Source of the DNA: Bradyrhizobium australiense
Lineage (GTDB): Bacteria; Pseudomonadota; Alphaproteobacteria; Rhizobiales; Xanthobacteraceae
Direction: 5' to 3'
Assembly: GCF_013114825.1 (NCBI RefSeq)
Contig: NZ_JAAVLX010000007.1
Coordinates: 186,001-250,000 of the forward strand
DNA length: 64,000 nt
The notes below the pieces were generated by a model. It was given only the letters and a program-made list of their open reading frames with translations, was not told the origin of the DNA and searched no databases. Of this stretch, positions 1 through 7,406 are shown piece by piece (the stretch's first letter is position 1; every line of letters begins with the position of its first letter). A program made the translations under genes and the position numbers.

Positions 1-241
1 GGGCGACGAGCTGCTGCGAATCTGGACGGCCACCGGCAAGACGGTGGTGTTCGTCACCCACAGCCTGACGGAAGCGGTCTATCTCGCCGACGAGGTGATC
101 GTGATGTCGCCGCGGCCCGGCCGCATTGTCGATCACCTGCAGGTTTCGCTGCCCCGTCCACGCACCTACGATATGCTGAGCGGCGACGCCTTCGGCAGCC
201 TGCGTGACCGCATCTGGCGGCATATCCGCAAATCGGCGTGA
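1..241 (+). CDS. ABC transporter ATP-binding protein, C-terminal end (partial)
   Basis: The frame is open from base 2 and ends at TGA 239-241, so only the last ~80 residues are present. The visible part carries the H-loop (VFVTHS), followed by the LTEAVYLADEVIVMSPRPG block typical of the SsuB/TauB/NrtD ATPases of nitrate, sulfonate and taurine importers. Walker A, Walker B and the signature motif must lie upstream of the window. The next gene is the matching permease, 7 bases downstream. The substrate cannot be read from this fragment. Confidence 0.9.
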   Translation, partial: GDELLRIWTATGKTVVFVTHSLTEAVYLADEVIVMSPRPGRIVDHLQVSLPRPRTYDMLSGDAFGSLRDRIWRHIRKSA

Positions 242-248
242 GGCAGAA

Positions 249-1049
249 ATGAGCGCGGCAACCATTCGCAGATTGATCGTAATCGGGCTGATCGCGCTGT
301 GGGAAATCCTGCCGCGCGCCGGCTTCATTCCGGAATTGTTTCTGCCGTCGCTGTCCTCGACGCTCGCAGCGGGTTGGAACGAGGCGGGCGAATACGCTCC
401 TGCCCTTGCCGTGACGCTCTACGAGGTCGCGATCTCGATGACGTTCGCCTGCGGCGGCGGCATCCTGCTCGGCGCCGTCGTCGGCAGCCTGCCGCGGCCG
501 CGCATCCTGATCATGCCGATGGTCTCGAGCCTCTATGCGGTGCCGCTGGTCATCCTCTATCCGGTATTCACTGTCTGGCTCGGCATCGGCTCGGAATCCA
601 AGATCGCCTTCGCCTCGATCTACGGCTTTCTGCCGACGATGCTGGCGACCGCCGCAGGCATCCAGACCATCGATCCGCAGCTGCTGCTGGCCGCCCGCAG
701 CATGGGCGCGACGCTGAGCCAGCGGCTGGTTCGCGTCATCATTCCGGCGGCGATCCCGACCGTGCTGTCGGGGCTGCGCGTCGGCGGCGCGCTCGTGATC
801 GTCGGCGTGGTGGTATCGGAAATGCTGATTTCGTCCGCCGGCATCGGTTATCTGATCTCGCGCTACCGTACCATTCTCGACAGCCCGCATGTGTTCGCCG
901 GCGTACTGCTGGTGCTGGCGATGGCGATCGCCTTCAACGCTGCGATCAAATGGATCGAGCGCAAGGCCGCGATCTGGCAGACCGGCACGCACGCCGGACA
1001 AACTGCAGTGGAAGAAATCGCGCCCGCTGCCTTGCAGCCTGTGACCTGA
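249..1049 (+). CDS. ABC transporter permease, SsuC/TauC-like
   Basis: Protein of 266 aa, an inner-membrane subunit of an importer. The start is ATG 249, seven bases after the ATPase stop, with AGGCAG just upstream; the longer GTG reading would overlap the ATPase gene. There are about six hydrophobic segments. The cytoplasmic EAA-like loop around residues 150-180 (AARSMGAT...IIPAAIP) docks on the ATPase in this family (BPD_transp_1). No periplasmic binding protein lies downstream, so it is probably upstream of the window. Together with the ATPase this is a nitrate/sulfonate/taurine-type system of unknown substrate. The deacetylase and hydrolase genes that follow suggest the importer feeds a catabolic pathway, which is inference. 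Confidence 0.88.
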   Translation: MSAATIRRLIVIGLIALWEILPRAGFIPELFLPSLSSTLAAGWNEAGEYAPALAVTLYEVAISMTFACGGGILLGAVVGSLPRPRILIMPMVSSLYAVPLVILYPVFTVWLGIGSESKIAFASIYGFLPTMLATAAGIQTIDPQLLLAARSMGATLSQRLVRVIIPAAIPTVLSGLRVGGALVIVGVVVSEMLISSAGIGYLISRYRTILDSPHVFAGVLLVLAMAIAFNAAIKWIERKAAIWQTGTHAGQTAVEEIAPAALQPVT

Positions 1050-1053
1050 CGGA

Positions 1054-1728
1054 GTGGTTCGCGTGTTCGACCTGACGGTGACATTCGACAACGGTCCCGA
1101 GCCCGGCGTGACGCCGCGCGTGCTCGATATCTTGCGCGAGCGCGGCATCAAGGCGACTTTCTTCGTGATCGGCGAGAAGCTCTGTCATCCCGAACGCCAC
1201 CGGCTGGCGGCGCGCGCCCATGACGAAGGCCACTGGATCGGCAACCACACCTTTACGCACACCGTGCCGCTCGGGCAGCAACGCGATCCGAACGCGGCAC
1301 AAAGCGAGATCGGCCGGGCGCAAGATGCGGTCGGCGACCTCGCCCATGCAGAGCGCTGGTTCCGGCCGTTCGGCGGCGGCGGCAATCTCGATCAGCGGCT
1401 GTTGAAACCCTCCGTTGTCGACTATCTCATCCGTAACAAGCATAGCTGTGTGCTCTGGAATGCGATCCCGCGCGACTGGGATGATCCCGACGGCTGGGTC
1501 GACCGAGCCCTCGAACTGTGCAGCTCGCAGCCGTGGAGCCTGATGGTGCTGCATGATCTGCCGAGTGGTGCCATGGACCACCTCGAACGCTTTCTCGACC
1601 GCGTCGAGAAAGCCGGCGCGCGCTTCCACCAGGACTTTCCGCCCGACTGCGTCCCGATTCGATCGGGCGAGATCGTGCTGCCCATCCAGCCCTACGTTTC
1701 CAACATCGAAGAGAGTGTCACAACATGA
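1054..1728 (+). CDS. polysaccharide deacetylase (NodB homology) family protein
   Basis: Protein of 224 aa starting at GTG 1054, four bases after the permease stop. NodB-fold carbohydrate esterase motifs are recognisable: motif 1 is TFDNGPEPG (D12, N13), motif 2 is HTFTH (H65, H69), motif 3 is RWFRPFGGGGN, and a late LMVLHD carries the usual histidine. Normal family members have TFDDG, where the first Asp is the catalytic base and the second binds the metal; here the second is Asn. There is no signal peptide, so it probably acts in the cytoplasm on a small substrate rather than on a wall polymer. The stop overlaps the next ATG by four bases, so the two genes are probably translationally coupled. 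Confidence 0.82.
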   Translation: MVRVFDLTVTFDNGPEPGVTPRVLDILRERGIKATFFVIGEKLCHPERHRLAARAHDEGHWIGNHTFTHTVPLGQQRDPNAAQSEIGRAQDAVGDLAHAERWFRPFGGGGNLDQRLLKPSVVDYLIRNKHSCVLWNAIPRDWDDPDGWVDRALELCSSQPWSLMVLHDLPSGAMDHLERFLDRVEKAGARFHQDFPPDCVPIRSGEIVLPIQPYVSNIEESVTT

Positions 1729-2594
1729 GGATCGCGAGTTTCAAGGCAGGCCAGACGGCAACCTACGGCCTGGTCACGAACATAGGCATTGTCGATGCAG
1801 GGAAACGGCTCAAGGACTATCCGACCCTGAAGTCGCTGCTCGCCAACGGAGTGCTCGACGAGCTGAAGGCGTTGCAGGGCGAGCGTCCCGATTACGCATT
1901 GGCCGAAACCGAGCTGCTGCCGACCGTGCCCGACCCGGACAAGATCTTCTGCATCGGCGTCAACTACGCCACGCACCTTGCCGAAAGCGGCCATCCCACG
2001 CCGCCGCATCCGATGATCTTCACCCGTTTCGCCAACAGCCAGGTCGGCGGCGGCCAGCCGATGATCCGGCCGCTGGAGTCGGAGCGTTTCGACTTTGAGG
2101 GTGAGATGGCCGTGATCATCGGCAAGGCCGGCCGCCGGATTTCGCGCGAAGAAGCGCTCGCGCACGTCGCGGGCTATGCCTGCTACAATGACGGCAGCAT
2201 CCGCGACTGGCAGCGCCACACTTCGCAATTCGCGCCGGGCAAGAATTTCGTCGGCACCGGCGCTTTCGGACCGTGGATGGTCACGACCGACGAAATCCCC
2301 GACATCAGCAAGCAGACAATCGCCACCCGTCTCAACGGTGTCGAGGTGCAGGCCGCGCCGATCTCGGACCTCGTGTTCGATGTCCCTGCCCTGATCGCCT
2401 ACTGCTCGACCTTTACCGAACTAGTTCCGGGCGACGTCATCGTCACCGGCACCACCGGCGGCGTTGGCGCCTATCGCACGCCGCCGCTCTGGATGAAGGA
2501 TGGCGACGTGGTCGAGGTCGAGGTGTCCGGCATCGGTATCTTACGCAATCCGATCAAGAACGAGGTCGCGGCCACGGCGACGCGCGCGGCTTGA
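1725..2594 (+). CDS. fumarylacetoacetate hydrolase family protein
   Basis: Protein of 289 aa; ATG 1725 overlaps the previous stop (ATGA). The C-terminal two thirds show the FAH fold: a GVNYATHLAE region near residue 78, metal-binding acidic residues in DFEGEMAV (E125, E127) and D156 in CYNDGSIRD, a GKNF motif, and a GTTGGVG segment near the end. Members cleave C-C bonds or hydrate/decarboxylate beta-dicarbonyl compounds in aromatic catabolism (2-hydroxyhepta-2,4-diene-1,7-dioate isomerase and relatives). The operon position after an importer and a deacetylase-like enzyme fits a catabolic role. The exact substrate is not readable. Confidence 0.9.
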   Translation: MRIASFKAGQTATYGLVTNIGIVDAGKRLKDYPTLKSLLANGVLDELKALQGERPDYALAETELLPTVPDPDKIFCIGVNYATHLAESGHPTPPHPMIFTRFANSQVGGGQPMIRPLESERFDFEGEMAVIIGKAGRRISREEALAHVAGYACYNDGSIRDWQRHTSQFAPGKNFVGTGAFGPWMVTTDEIPDISKQTIATRLNGVEVQAAPISDLVFDVPALIAYCSTFTELVPGDVIVTGTTGGVGAYRTPPLWMKDGDVVEVEVSGIGILRNPIKNEVAATATRAA

Positions 2595-2627
2595 AACGAC
2601 AGGCATAATGATAAGAGCACGGAGACG

Positions 2628-3671
2628 ATGATGAACCTGCCGAAACATCTTCTGCCAACCACAGTCGTCGGTAGCTACCCGCAGCCGGAATGGTTGGTCG
2701 ATCGCGCGATGTTGTCGAAGGTGGTGCCGCGCACCCGTATGCACGCGATGTGGCGGCTGCCGGCCGAACATCTGGAGGAAGCGCAGGACGACGCCACCAT
2801 CGTTGCGATCAGGGACATGGAGCGCGCCGGCATCGATATCGTGACCGACGGCGAAATCCGCCGCGAGAGCTATTCCAACCGCTTCGCCACCGCGCTTGAG
2901 GGCATCGATGACGAAAATCCGGCGATGATCACGTCGCGCAGCGGGCATCAGACGCCGGTGCCGCGCGTGGTTGCTCCGGTAAAGCGCCGTAGCCCGGTCG
3001 AGCTGCACGATATGGAATTTCTGCGCCAGAACACCGATCGAGCGGCCAAGATCACCCTGCCCGGCCCGTTCACGATGAGCCAGCAGGCGAAGAATGAGTT
3101 CTACAAGGACGACGAAGAACTGGCGATGGCGTTTGCTGAGGCCGTCAACGCCGAAGCGCTCGACCTGCAAACGGCCGGTGCCGACGTGATCCAGCTCGAC
3201 GAGCCCTGGGTGCGCAACAATCCGGACCTCGCCAGGCGCTATGCGGTCAAGGCGATCAACCGCGCGCTCGAAGGCATCACCGTGCCCACCGTCGTGCATC
3301 TATGTTTTGGCTATGCTGCCGTGGTGCCCGGCTCGACCAAGCCGGCCGGCTATTCGTTCCTCGCCGAGCTCGCCGACACCAACGCCGAACAGATTTCGAT
3401 CGAGGCGGCGCAGCCGAAACTCGATCTCGGCGTGCTCAAGGACCTGTCCTCGAAAAAGATCATGCTCGGCGTACTCGACCTCGGCAATCCCGAGATCGAA
3501 TCTGCTGATGTCGTGGCCGACCGCATCCGCAACGGTCTCAAGCATGTTGCGGCCGATCGCCTCGTCGTCGCGCCCGATTGCGGCATGAAGTACATGCCGC
3601 GCCATGTCGCGTTCGGGAAATTGAAGGCGATGTGCGACGCGGCAGTGACCGTGCGCAAGGAGATCAGCTAA
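2628..3671 (+). CDS. MetE-like protein, cobalamin-independent methionine synthase C-terminal domain
   Basis: Protein of 347 aa starting with tandem ATGs at 2628/2631, with GGAG a few bases upstream. It matches only the C-terminal catalytic domain of MetE (COG0620); full MetE is about 750 aa. The beginning LPTTVVGSYPQP is characteristic. Zinc-ligand segments are visible: HLCFGY (His and Cys) and APDCGMKYMP (Cys). Stand-alone proteins of this kind transfer methyl groups or act in catabolic contexts rather than serving as the main methionine synthase. The 33-base gap after the FAH gene suggests the same operon. Its last bases overlap the convergent SnoaL-like gene by eight bases. Confidence 0.85.
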   Translation: MMNLPKHLLPTTVVGSYPQPEWLVDRAMLSKVVPRTRMHAMWRLPAEHLEEAQDDATIVAIRDMERAGIDIVTDGEIRRESYSNRFATALEGIDDENPAMITSRSGHQTPVPRVVAPVKRRSPVELHDMEFLRQNTDRAAKITLPGPFTMSQQAKNEFYKDDEELAMAFAEAVNAEALDLQTAGADVIQLDEPWVRNNPDLARRYAVKAINRALEGITVPTVVHLCFGYAAVVPGSTKPAGYSFLAELADTNAEQISIEAAQPKLDLGVLKDLSSKKIMLGVLDLGNPEIESADVVADRIRNGLKHVAADRLVVAPDCGMKYMPRHVAFGKLKAMCDAAVTVRKEIS

Positions 3672-4275
3672 GCGGCTTACCCTGCAGCCACGCCGCGCCA
3701 CGCGCGTACAAAGCCTCGACTTCGGGCCCCTTCAGGCCGGGCATGTCGCGCTTGACCGTGTAGCCGATGCGGGTCTGTAAATAGGCGAGATGGCGGTAGC
3801 CCGGCGGGAATTGCTCGAGGAGGGCCTTGTCCAGCACCGGCGCCGTGCCCGGCGTGACGGGATCCATGCGGTCCTTCTCATAGATAGGCTGGCGCAGCAC
3901 GATGCCCCAGCGCCCCTCCCGCTTTTCGAGAAAGTCGTAGAATCTCCCGGTGCAGAGCACGTCGCACAGGACGCCCTCGACCTCGGCGCGCTGCGAGATC
4001 GTCATCTTGGTCTGTGCAATCGCGCGATTTCCCGCCAGATCGACCGAGATGCCGCCGAGGAAATGCAGGATGTTGACGCCCTTGGCCCAGGCCTGCTTGC
4101 TGATTTCGATGAATTCATCGCCGGTGCCCTGCGTCCAGGTCGCCATCATGTGGCCGTCCGGATGCCAGACCGTGCGAAAGCGCTCCCAGTCTCCGGCATC
4201 GCGCCAGATCGCCCAATTCTGCAATAATTCCCGGATCAGGCGATCGTCTTCAATCTCGCTGTCGCTTCGGGGCAT
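3664..4275 (-). CDS. SnoaL/NTF2-like protein
   Basis: Protein of 203 aa on the minus strand. The N-terminal part (LIRELLQNWAIWRDAGDWERFRTVWHPDG) is the helix-and-cone opening of the NTF2-like/SnoaL-like superfamily, whose members are polyketide cyclases, ring-hydroxylating dioxygenase beta-type folds, or dehydratase-like enzymes. No catalytic residue can be assigned with confidence. It is convergent with the MetE-like gene and overlaps it by eight bases. With the neighbouring DOPA-dioxygenase, AhpD-like, VOC-remnant and P450 genes it suggests an aromatic or xenobiotic catabolic region, which is inference from context. Confidence 0.75.
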   Translation of the reverse strand: MPRSDSEIEDDRLIRELLQNWAIWRDAGDWERFRTVWHPDGHMMATWTQGTGDEFIEISKQAWAKGVNILHFLGGISVDLAGNRAIAQTKMTISQRAEVEGVLCDVLCTGRFYDFLEKREGRWGIVLRQPIYEKDRMDPVTPGTAPVLDKALLEQFPPGYRHLAYLQTRIGYTVKRDMPGLKGPEVEALYARGAAWLQGKPLS

Positions 4276-4281
4276 GCGTCC

Positions 4282-4551
4282 TCACAACAGCTTCGCGCGG
4301 ACGAACAGCGCACGCAAAGCGCTGGTCGCCTGCACAGTCAGCATCGCGTTACCCGCGGCGCCCTGCAGTGCACTGACAGCCTCGGCGTGCAGCGCGCGGA
4401 ATTCGATCCATTCGATCGATGAGAGATTGGTGATGAAGCGATAGGCCTGCCCGACGGTCGCAATCGACACCGTCTTGCCGTTCAGGCTGATCTTGAAGAC
4501 CGCCCGCAACGGCGTGTCGGAATCGGCGGCATCGCCCGCGACTGCGGTCAT
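4282..4551 (-). CDS. small conserved protein, possibly DUF982-like
   Basis: Protein of 89 aa, not firmly recognised. The layout (a GKTVSIATVGQAYRFI segment, then an alternating helical half ending ALRALFVRAKLL) resembles the DUF982 proteins of rhizobia, which have no known function. Its ATG overlaps the stop of the upstream transpeptidase-like gene by four bases, so the two are probably co-transcribed and coupled. There is no signal peptide and there are no cysteines. Confidence 0.5.
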   Translation of the reverse strand: MTAVAGDAADSDTPLRAVFKISLNGKTVSIATVGQAYRFITNLSSIEWIEFRALHAEAVSALQGAAGNAMLTVQATSALRALFVRAKLL

Positions 4552-5555
4552 GATGGAGATGGCGAACGCCGCGACGCAGTGAGGCCTTCACGGAGACTCG
4601 GCACGACAACGAGCCGCTTGACCTCGCCGTTCCGGTAAGCCTGCAAGAATCTGTCGTAGTCCCTGATCGAGACGCAGCCGTTGGAATCGCCGTTGGGCCC
4701 GAGCAGGTAACTGTGCACGAGCAAGCCCGTTCGCCCGTGCATTTCGTTTTCGCCAACCGGCGTCATGCGCAGCGCCGCGACACCATGAAACAGTTTCTCG
4801 CGCGGCTTCAAATCGTAGATATTGGGCGGCGTCGCACCGACCATGCGCTGGTCGACATGCGCCGGATTATCCATCAGGTTGCCCAGCCCTGAGTGTGCCT
4901 CGAGCTTGGTGCCGCTCGGCAGGTAAACAGCGCGGGCCGAGATGTCGTAAACAGCGGTTTGACCGTCGTAGCCGAGCGCGGCCAGATCCTTGCGCTCGCT
5001 GAGCAGCCCATCTCCCGGCGTCAACGAGGCCAGCGAAAAACGCATCGGCATCAGATCGGCGAGTTTCTCGAACATGGTGCGATTGTCAGACGAGACTGGC
5101 GGCGGATCGCTCCTCGCCGACTGAAGATTGGCCAGGACCGGCCTGGACCTCGGTAGCGGGATCGCCGCTTCGACTGTCGGGGCAGGCGGCGCGGACTGAG
5201 CGTCCTCCTCACGCGATTGAACGTTCTCCTCACGTGATTGTCCGCCCAACAGGATTTCGATGTACTCGAACTCCGCATCGAAGTCCGCGCGCTGCGGGCG
5301 GGCGGCGGGGCGCCAGGGATAGTTGATGGCCAGCGAACGTCGCACCGAGGCGGGGCCGAAGCGCTCGTCGAACGAGGAAGTGCTGCCAACATTCGCGGAT
5401 GCGGGATTGACCCAGGCGGCCACGTCGAAATCGGTCACCCAGGCGGCAAGCCCCAACGCCGTGGCGAGCGCGGCCGTGCCGAATGCCGCCTCGCGGAGCA
5501 ATCGGGTACCGCGGCTCGAAGCAAGCCCGGCTGCGCTGGTCTTAGCTCTATCCAT
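4548..5555 (-). CDS. DUF2778 (Tlde1-like) L,D-transpeptidase-type protein
   Basis: Protein of 335 aa from ATG 5555, chosen because GGACGG lies just upstream; an extension to 5645 is possible but has no clear ribosome site. An N-terminal hydrophobic segment (AAFGTAALATALGLAAWV) is a signal anchor. A proline-rich linker follows, and the C-terminal ~150 residues form the DUF2778 domain: a YDGQTAVYDIS start, HGRTGLLVHS and SNGCVSI. The conserved His and the Cys of SNGC match the L,D-transpeptidase-like active site described for Tlde1 effectors. Many rhizobia carry housekeeping copies, and no type VI secretion genes are nearby, so a cell-wall role in the periplasm is as likely as an effector role. 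Confidence 0.75.
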   Translation of the reverse strand: MDRAKTSAAGLASSRGTRLLREAAFGTAALATALGLAAWVTDFDVAAWVNPASANVGSTSSFDERFGPASVRRSLAINYPWRPAARPQRADFDAEFEYIEILLGGQSREENVQSREEDAQSAPPAPTVEAAIPLPRSRPVLANLQSARSDPPPVSSDNRTMFEKLADLMPMRFSLASLTPGDGLLSERKDLAALGYDGQTAVYDISARAVYLPSGTKLEAHSGLGNLMDNPAHVDQRMVGATPPNIYDLKPREKLFHGVAALRMTPVGENEMHGRTGLLVHSYLLGPNGDSNGCVSIRDYDRFLQAYRNGEVKRLVVVPSLREGLTASRRSPSPS

Positions 5556-5744
5556 CCGTCCCCGGCTCGGCGCTTCGGAATCACGTCTGATTCCTAAAGG
5601 ATTCACCGAATAAGTCCCAACATAATGCAAACCAAAGTAAGGCATAATCGAGACAGGCGCGCTCGGCCATCATGACCGGCCGAATTCGCAGGTTCAAGCC
5701 TTGTATTGCTAACTGGGCGGGGCTTTCGACCGGCGGAGCCGTGT

Positions 5745-6170
5745 TCAAGGCCGGAGAATTGGATTGGTATTCGGTGCCGGCGCCTCTTCCATGTCGGCGT
5801 GCTCCGGCAGTCTATCGCCATGTACGGCCAGCACCGGCCCGATCCAGATCGGATCGGCCAGATGATCCCGGCGTGGGTTGGTCGTATTCGGATGGACCAG
5901 GATGCTCAGATTGCCGTGATTGAGCATCAGCCAGGGCACCAGTTCGGGAAATATCTCGCGGGCAAAGGCGACCTGGTACATGGCCTGGTCGTGCGGGCCT
6001 ACCTTGACGTCGTGCCACCGTCCGAGCGTGACCGAGAAGCGCTCGCCGATCCAGGTGCGCAACTGCTCGGCCTCGGCCCGAGTGGTCGCCGGATCGTAGT
6101 AGATGTGTGCGTGATAGCTGGCGATCTCGCCCAGAGGTCGCGGACCGCTCGCCGCCGGCTCACCCGTCAT
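5745..6170 (-). CDS. DOPA 4,5-dioxygenase family protein
   Basis: Protein of 141 aa. The features are those of the small DOPA-dioxygenase family (PF08883 by memory): an early YHAHIYY stretch and a later LMLNHGNLSILVHPNT with two His residues that would bind iron. Bacterial members are about 110-140 aa and are usually uncharacterised; the fungal and betalain enzymes open a catechol ring. Upstream is the convergently arranged intergenic end of the transpeptidase operon; 63 bases separate its start from the AhpD-like gene on the same strand, so they may share a transcript. Confidence 0.82.
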   Translation of the reverse strand: MTGEPAASGPRPLGEIASYHAHIYYDPATTRAEAEQLRTWIGERFSVTLGRWHDVKVGPHDQAMYQVAFAREIFPELVPWLMLNHGNLSILVHPNTTNPRRDHLADPIWIGPVLAVHGDRLPEHADMEEAPAPNTNPILRP

Positions 6171-6233
6171 CCCTGTGCTCCACGATATTGTTGGACCGGC
6201 CGATGATTGCTGCGACCGGGTGCGTGGTCAATG

Positions 6234-6794
6234 TCAGCCCGTTCGCTTCTGGCCACCCTCGAAGACGGTCATACCAGCGGCAGGGTCAAGGTCAACCTCG
6301 GTCGCTTCCGTCAGCCGCGCCATGGTCATGTAGAAGCCGATCGCGAGGATCGATTCGACGATCTCCTGCTCGCTGAAATGCTTGCGCATGGCGGCAAAGA
6401 CCGGTTCGGCGACGCGCACGTTCTCGATGACTTCCCGACCGAACGCCAGCAGCGCTTTTTCGGCGGCATTGAAGGCAGCGTCCTCGTATTTGCCCTGTTC
6501 GATGCAGTCGATCTGCCGCTGGGTGACGCCGACGCCGAGCGCGATCGGAACATGCTGCCGCCACTCATATTCGCCGTGCTCCCACTGCGCGACCTGAAGG
6601 ATCAGCAATTCGCGATTGACGTGGCTGAGCTTCTGGCGATGCAGGATCGAATTGGCGAACCGCATCGCCGGAATGAAATTGGCCTCGGCATGCGCCATCA
6701 TCCGGAAGATATTCAGCGCGACCGGCATCCGGCCGAAGGACGCACGCACGTCGCCGTGGGTTGTCGCGGGATCGATCAGGGGAAGTCTTGTCAT
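6234..6794 (-). CDS. carboxymuconolactone decarboxylase (AhpD-like) family protein
   Basis: Protein of 186 aa with the helical AhpD/CMD fold: NRELLILQVAQWEHGEYEWRQH in the core and IVESILAIGFYMTMARL near the end. The CxxC pair of AhpD peroxidase partners is absent (the corresponding position reads GEYEW), so a disulfide-based peroxidase role is unlikely and a decarboxylase-like or unknown role is more plausible. It lies directly downstream of a decayed VOC gene on the same strand, and its start codon follows the remnant closely. This suggests the two once formed an operon. Confidence 0.83.
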   Translation of the reverse strand: MTRLPLIDPATTHGDVRASFGRMPVALNIFRMMAHAEANFIPAMRFANSILHRQKLSHVNRELLILQVAQWEHGEYEWRQHVPIALGVGVTQRQIDCIEQGKYEDAAFNAAEKALLAFGREVIENVRVAEPVFAAMRKHFSEQEIVESILAIGFYMTMARLTEATEVDLDPAAGMTVFEGGQKRTG

Positions 6795-6848
6795 CTAGCT
6801 ATTCCTTACGTTGTCGTTGCCTTTTATCGATGAGGACGCTTCCGCGCG

Positions 6849-7048
6849 CTGGAGATCGCCGGAATTGGCGAGCGCCACGCTCATTTCCATGGCGGAGTCC
6901 TGGCCGCGGTGGCGGAAATAGTCGGTCTTGACCCTGTCGATCTAGTACCAAGGCCCGACGCCCATCACGTTGACCCAGTGATCCATGGCAGCGTGGATAT
7001 AGCGCACGATATAGCCGTTCTGGCAGACTGCACCAAAGATACGCTCAT
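6849..7048 (-). pseudogene. remnant of a VOC (glyoxalase/dioxygenase superfamily) gene
   Basis: Reading the minus strand from ATG 7048 (preceded by ACGGAGGT, a good ribosome site) needs a frame change after two codons. The frame then gives FGAVCQNGYIVRYI, HAAMDHWVNVMGVGPWY, a TAG at about 6948-6950, IDRVKTDYFRHRGQDS and MEMSVALANSGDLQ. This is the N-terminal module of a VOC-superfamily protein. It carries a start-proximal frameshift and a nonsense codon (TAC to TAG would explain it), and all similarity stops after GDLQ, so the C-terminal half is gone. The AhpD-like gene follows on the same strand. Confidence 0.72.
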
Positions 7049-7141
7049 CACGACCTCCGTCTGCTTGCTGGCGGTGCTTCCTCTCCCGCCTCTTGTTTCT
7101 TATTGATCCGGCCATTCAGCCGATCGACCGGCCGCCGTCGA

Positions 7142-7210
7142 TCGCGAGCTGCGCGCGAAATCGAAGCCTGGAAGAAGGTCGCCAGCGACGTGAAGATCGA
7201 GGTCAAGTAG
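7142..7210 (+). pseudogene. possible C-terminal remnant of a Bug/TTT-type substrate-binding protein
   Basis: In one plus frame ending at TAG 7208-7210 the sequence reads AAREIEAWKKVASDVKIEVK. This resembles the last helix and strand of tripartite-tricarboxylate-transporter receptors (usually ...E...W.KVV...GI..E at the very C-terminus). Nothing upstream in this frame continues the family, so if it is real it is a scrap left by deletion. The similarity is short and could be chance. Confidence 0.3.
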
Positions 7211-7255
7211 CAGCAGCGTACTAGATCGAAGAGCCGCCGCAGCGGAACTCCACTC

Positions 7256-7382
7256 CCTCTCCCGCTTGCGGGGAGGGCCGGGGTGGGGGTGCCGCCGCGA
7301 GTCACACCGTTCGTGTGAAAAGATTTCCGCACCCGGATCGCAGCTTACGATGCGACCCGACCTTCCCCGCAAGCGGGAGAGG
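7256..7382. repeat. intergenic element bounded by a 19-bp perfect inverted repeat
   Basis: Bases 7256-7274 (CCTCTCCCGCTTGCGGGGA) and 7364-7382 are exact reverse complements, separated by 89 bases. The left arm runs on into AGGGCCGGGGTGGGGGT. The CTCTCCCGC...GCGGGAGAG arms look like the dispersed palindromic intergenic repeats common in Bradyrhizobium and Rhodopseudomonas. It codes for nothing and sits just past the 3' end of the P450 gene, where the folded RNA could act as a terminator or stabiliser. Confidence 0.75.
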
Positions 7383-7406
7383 TGAAATCACGTCCCTTCC
7401 CCGCGC

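Noticed and set aside
54..1151. 365-codon open frame on minus opposite the permease
   Set aside because: Antisense shadow; no recognisable motifs and an Arg-rich composition.
4548..5555. Type VI secretion effector
   Set aside because: Only the catalytic domain type fits; no type VI genes or immunity gene are present, so I kept a general cell-wall call.
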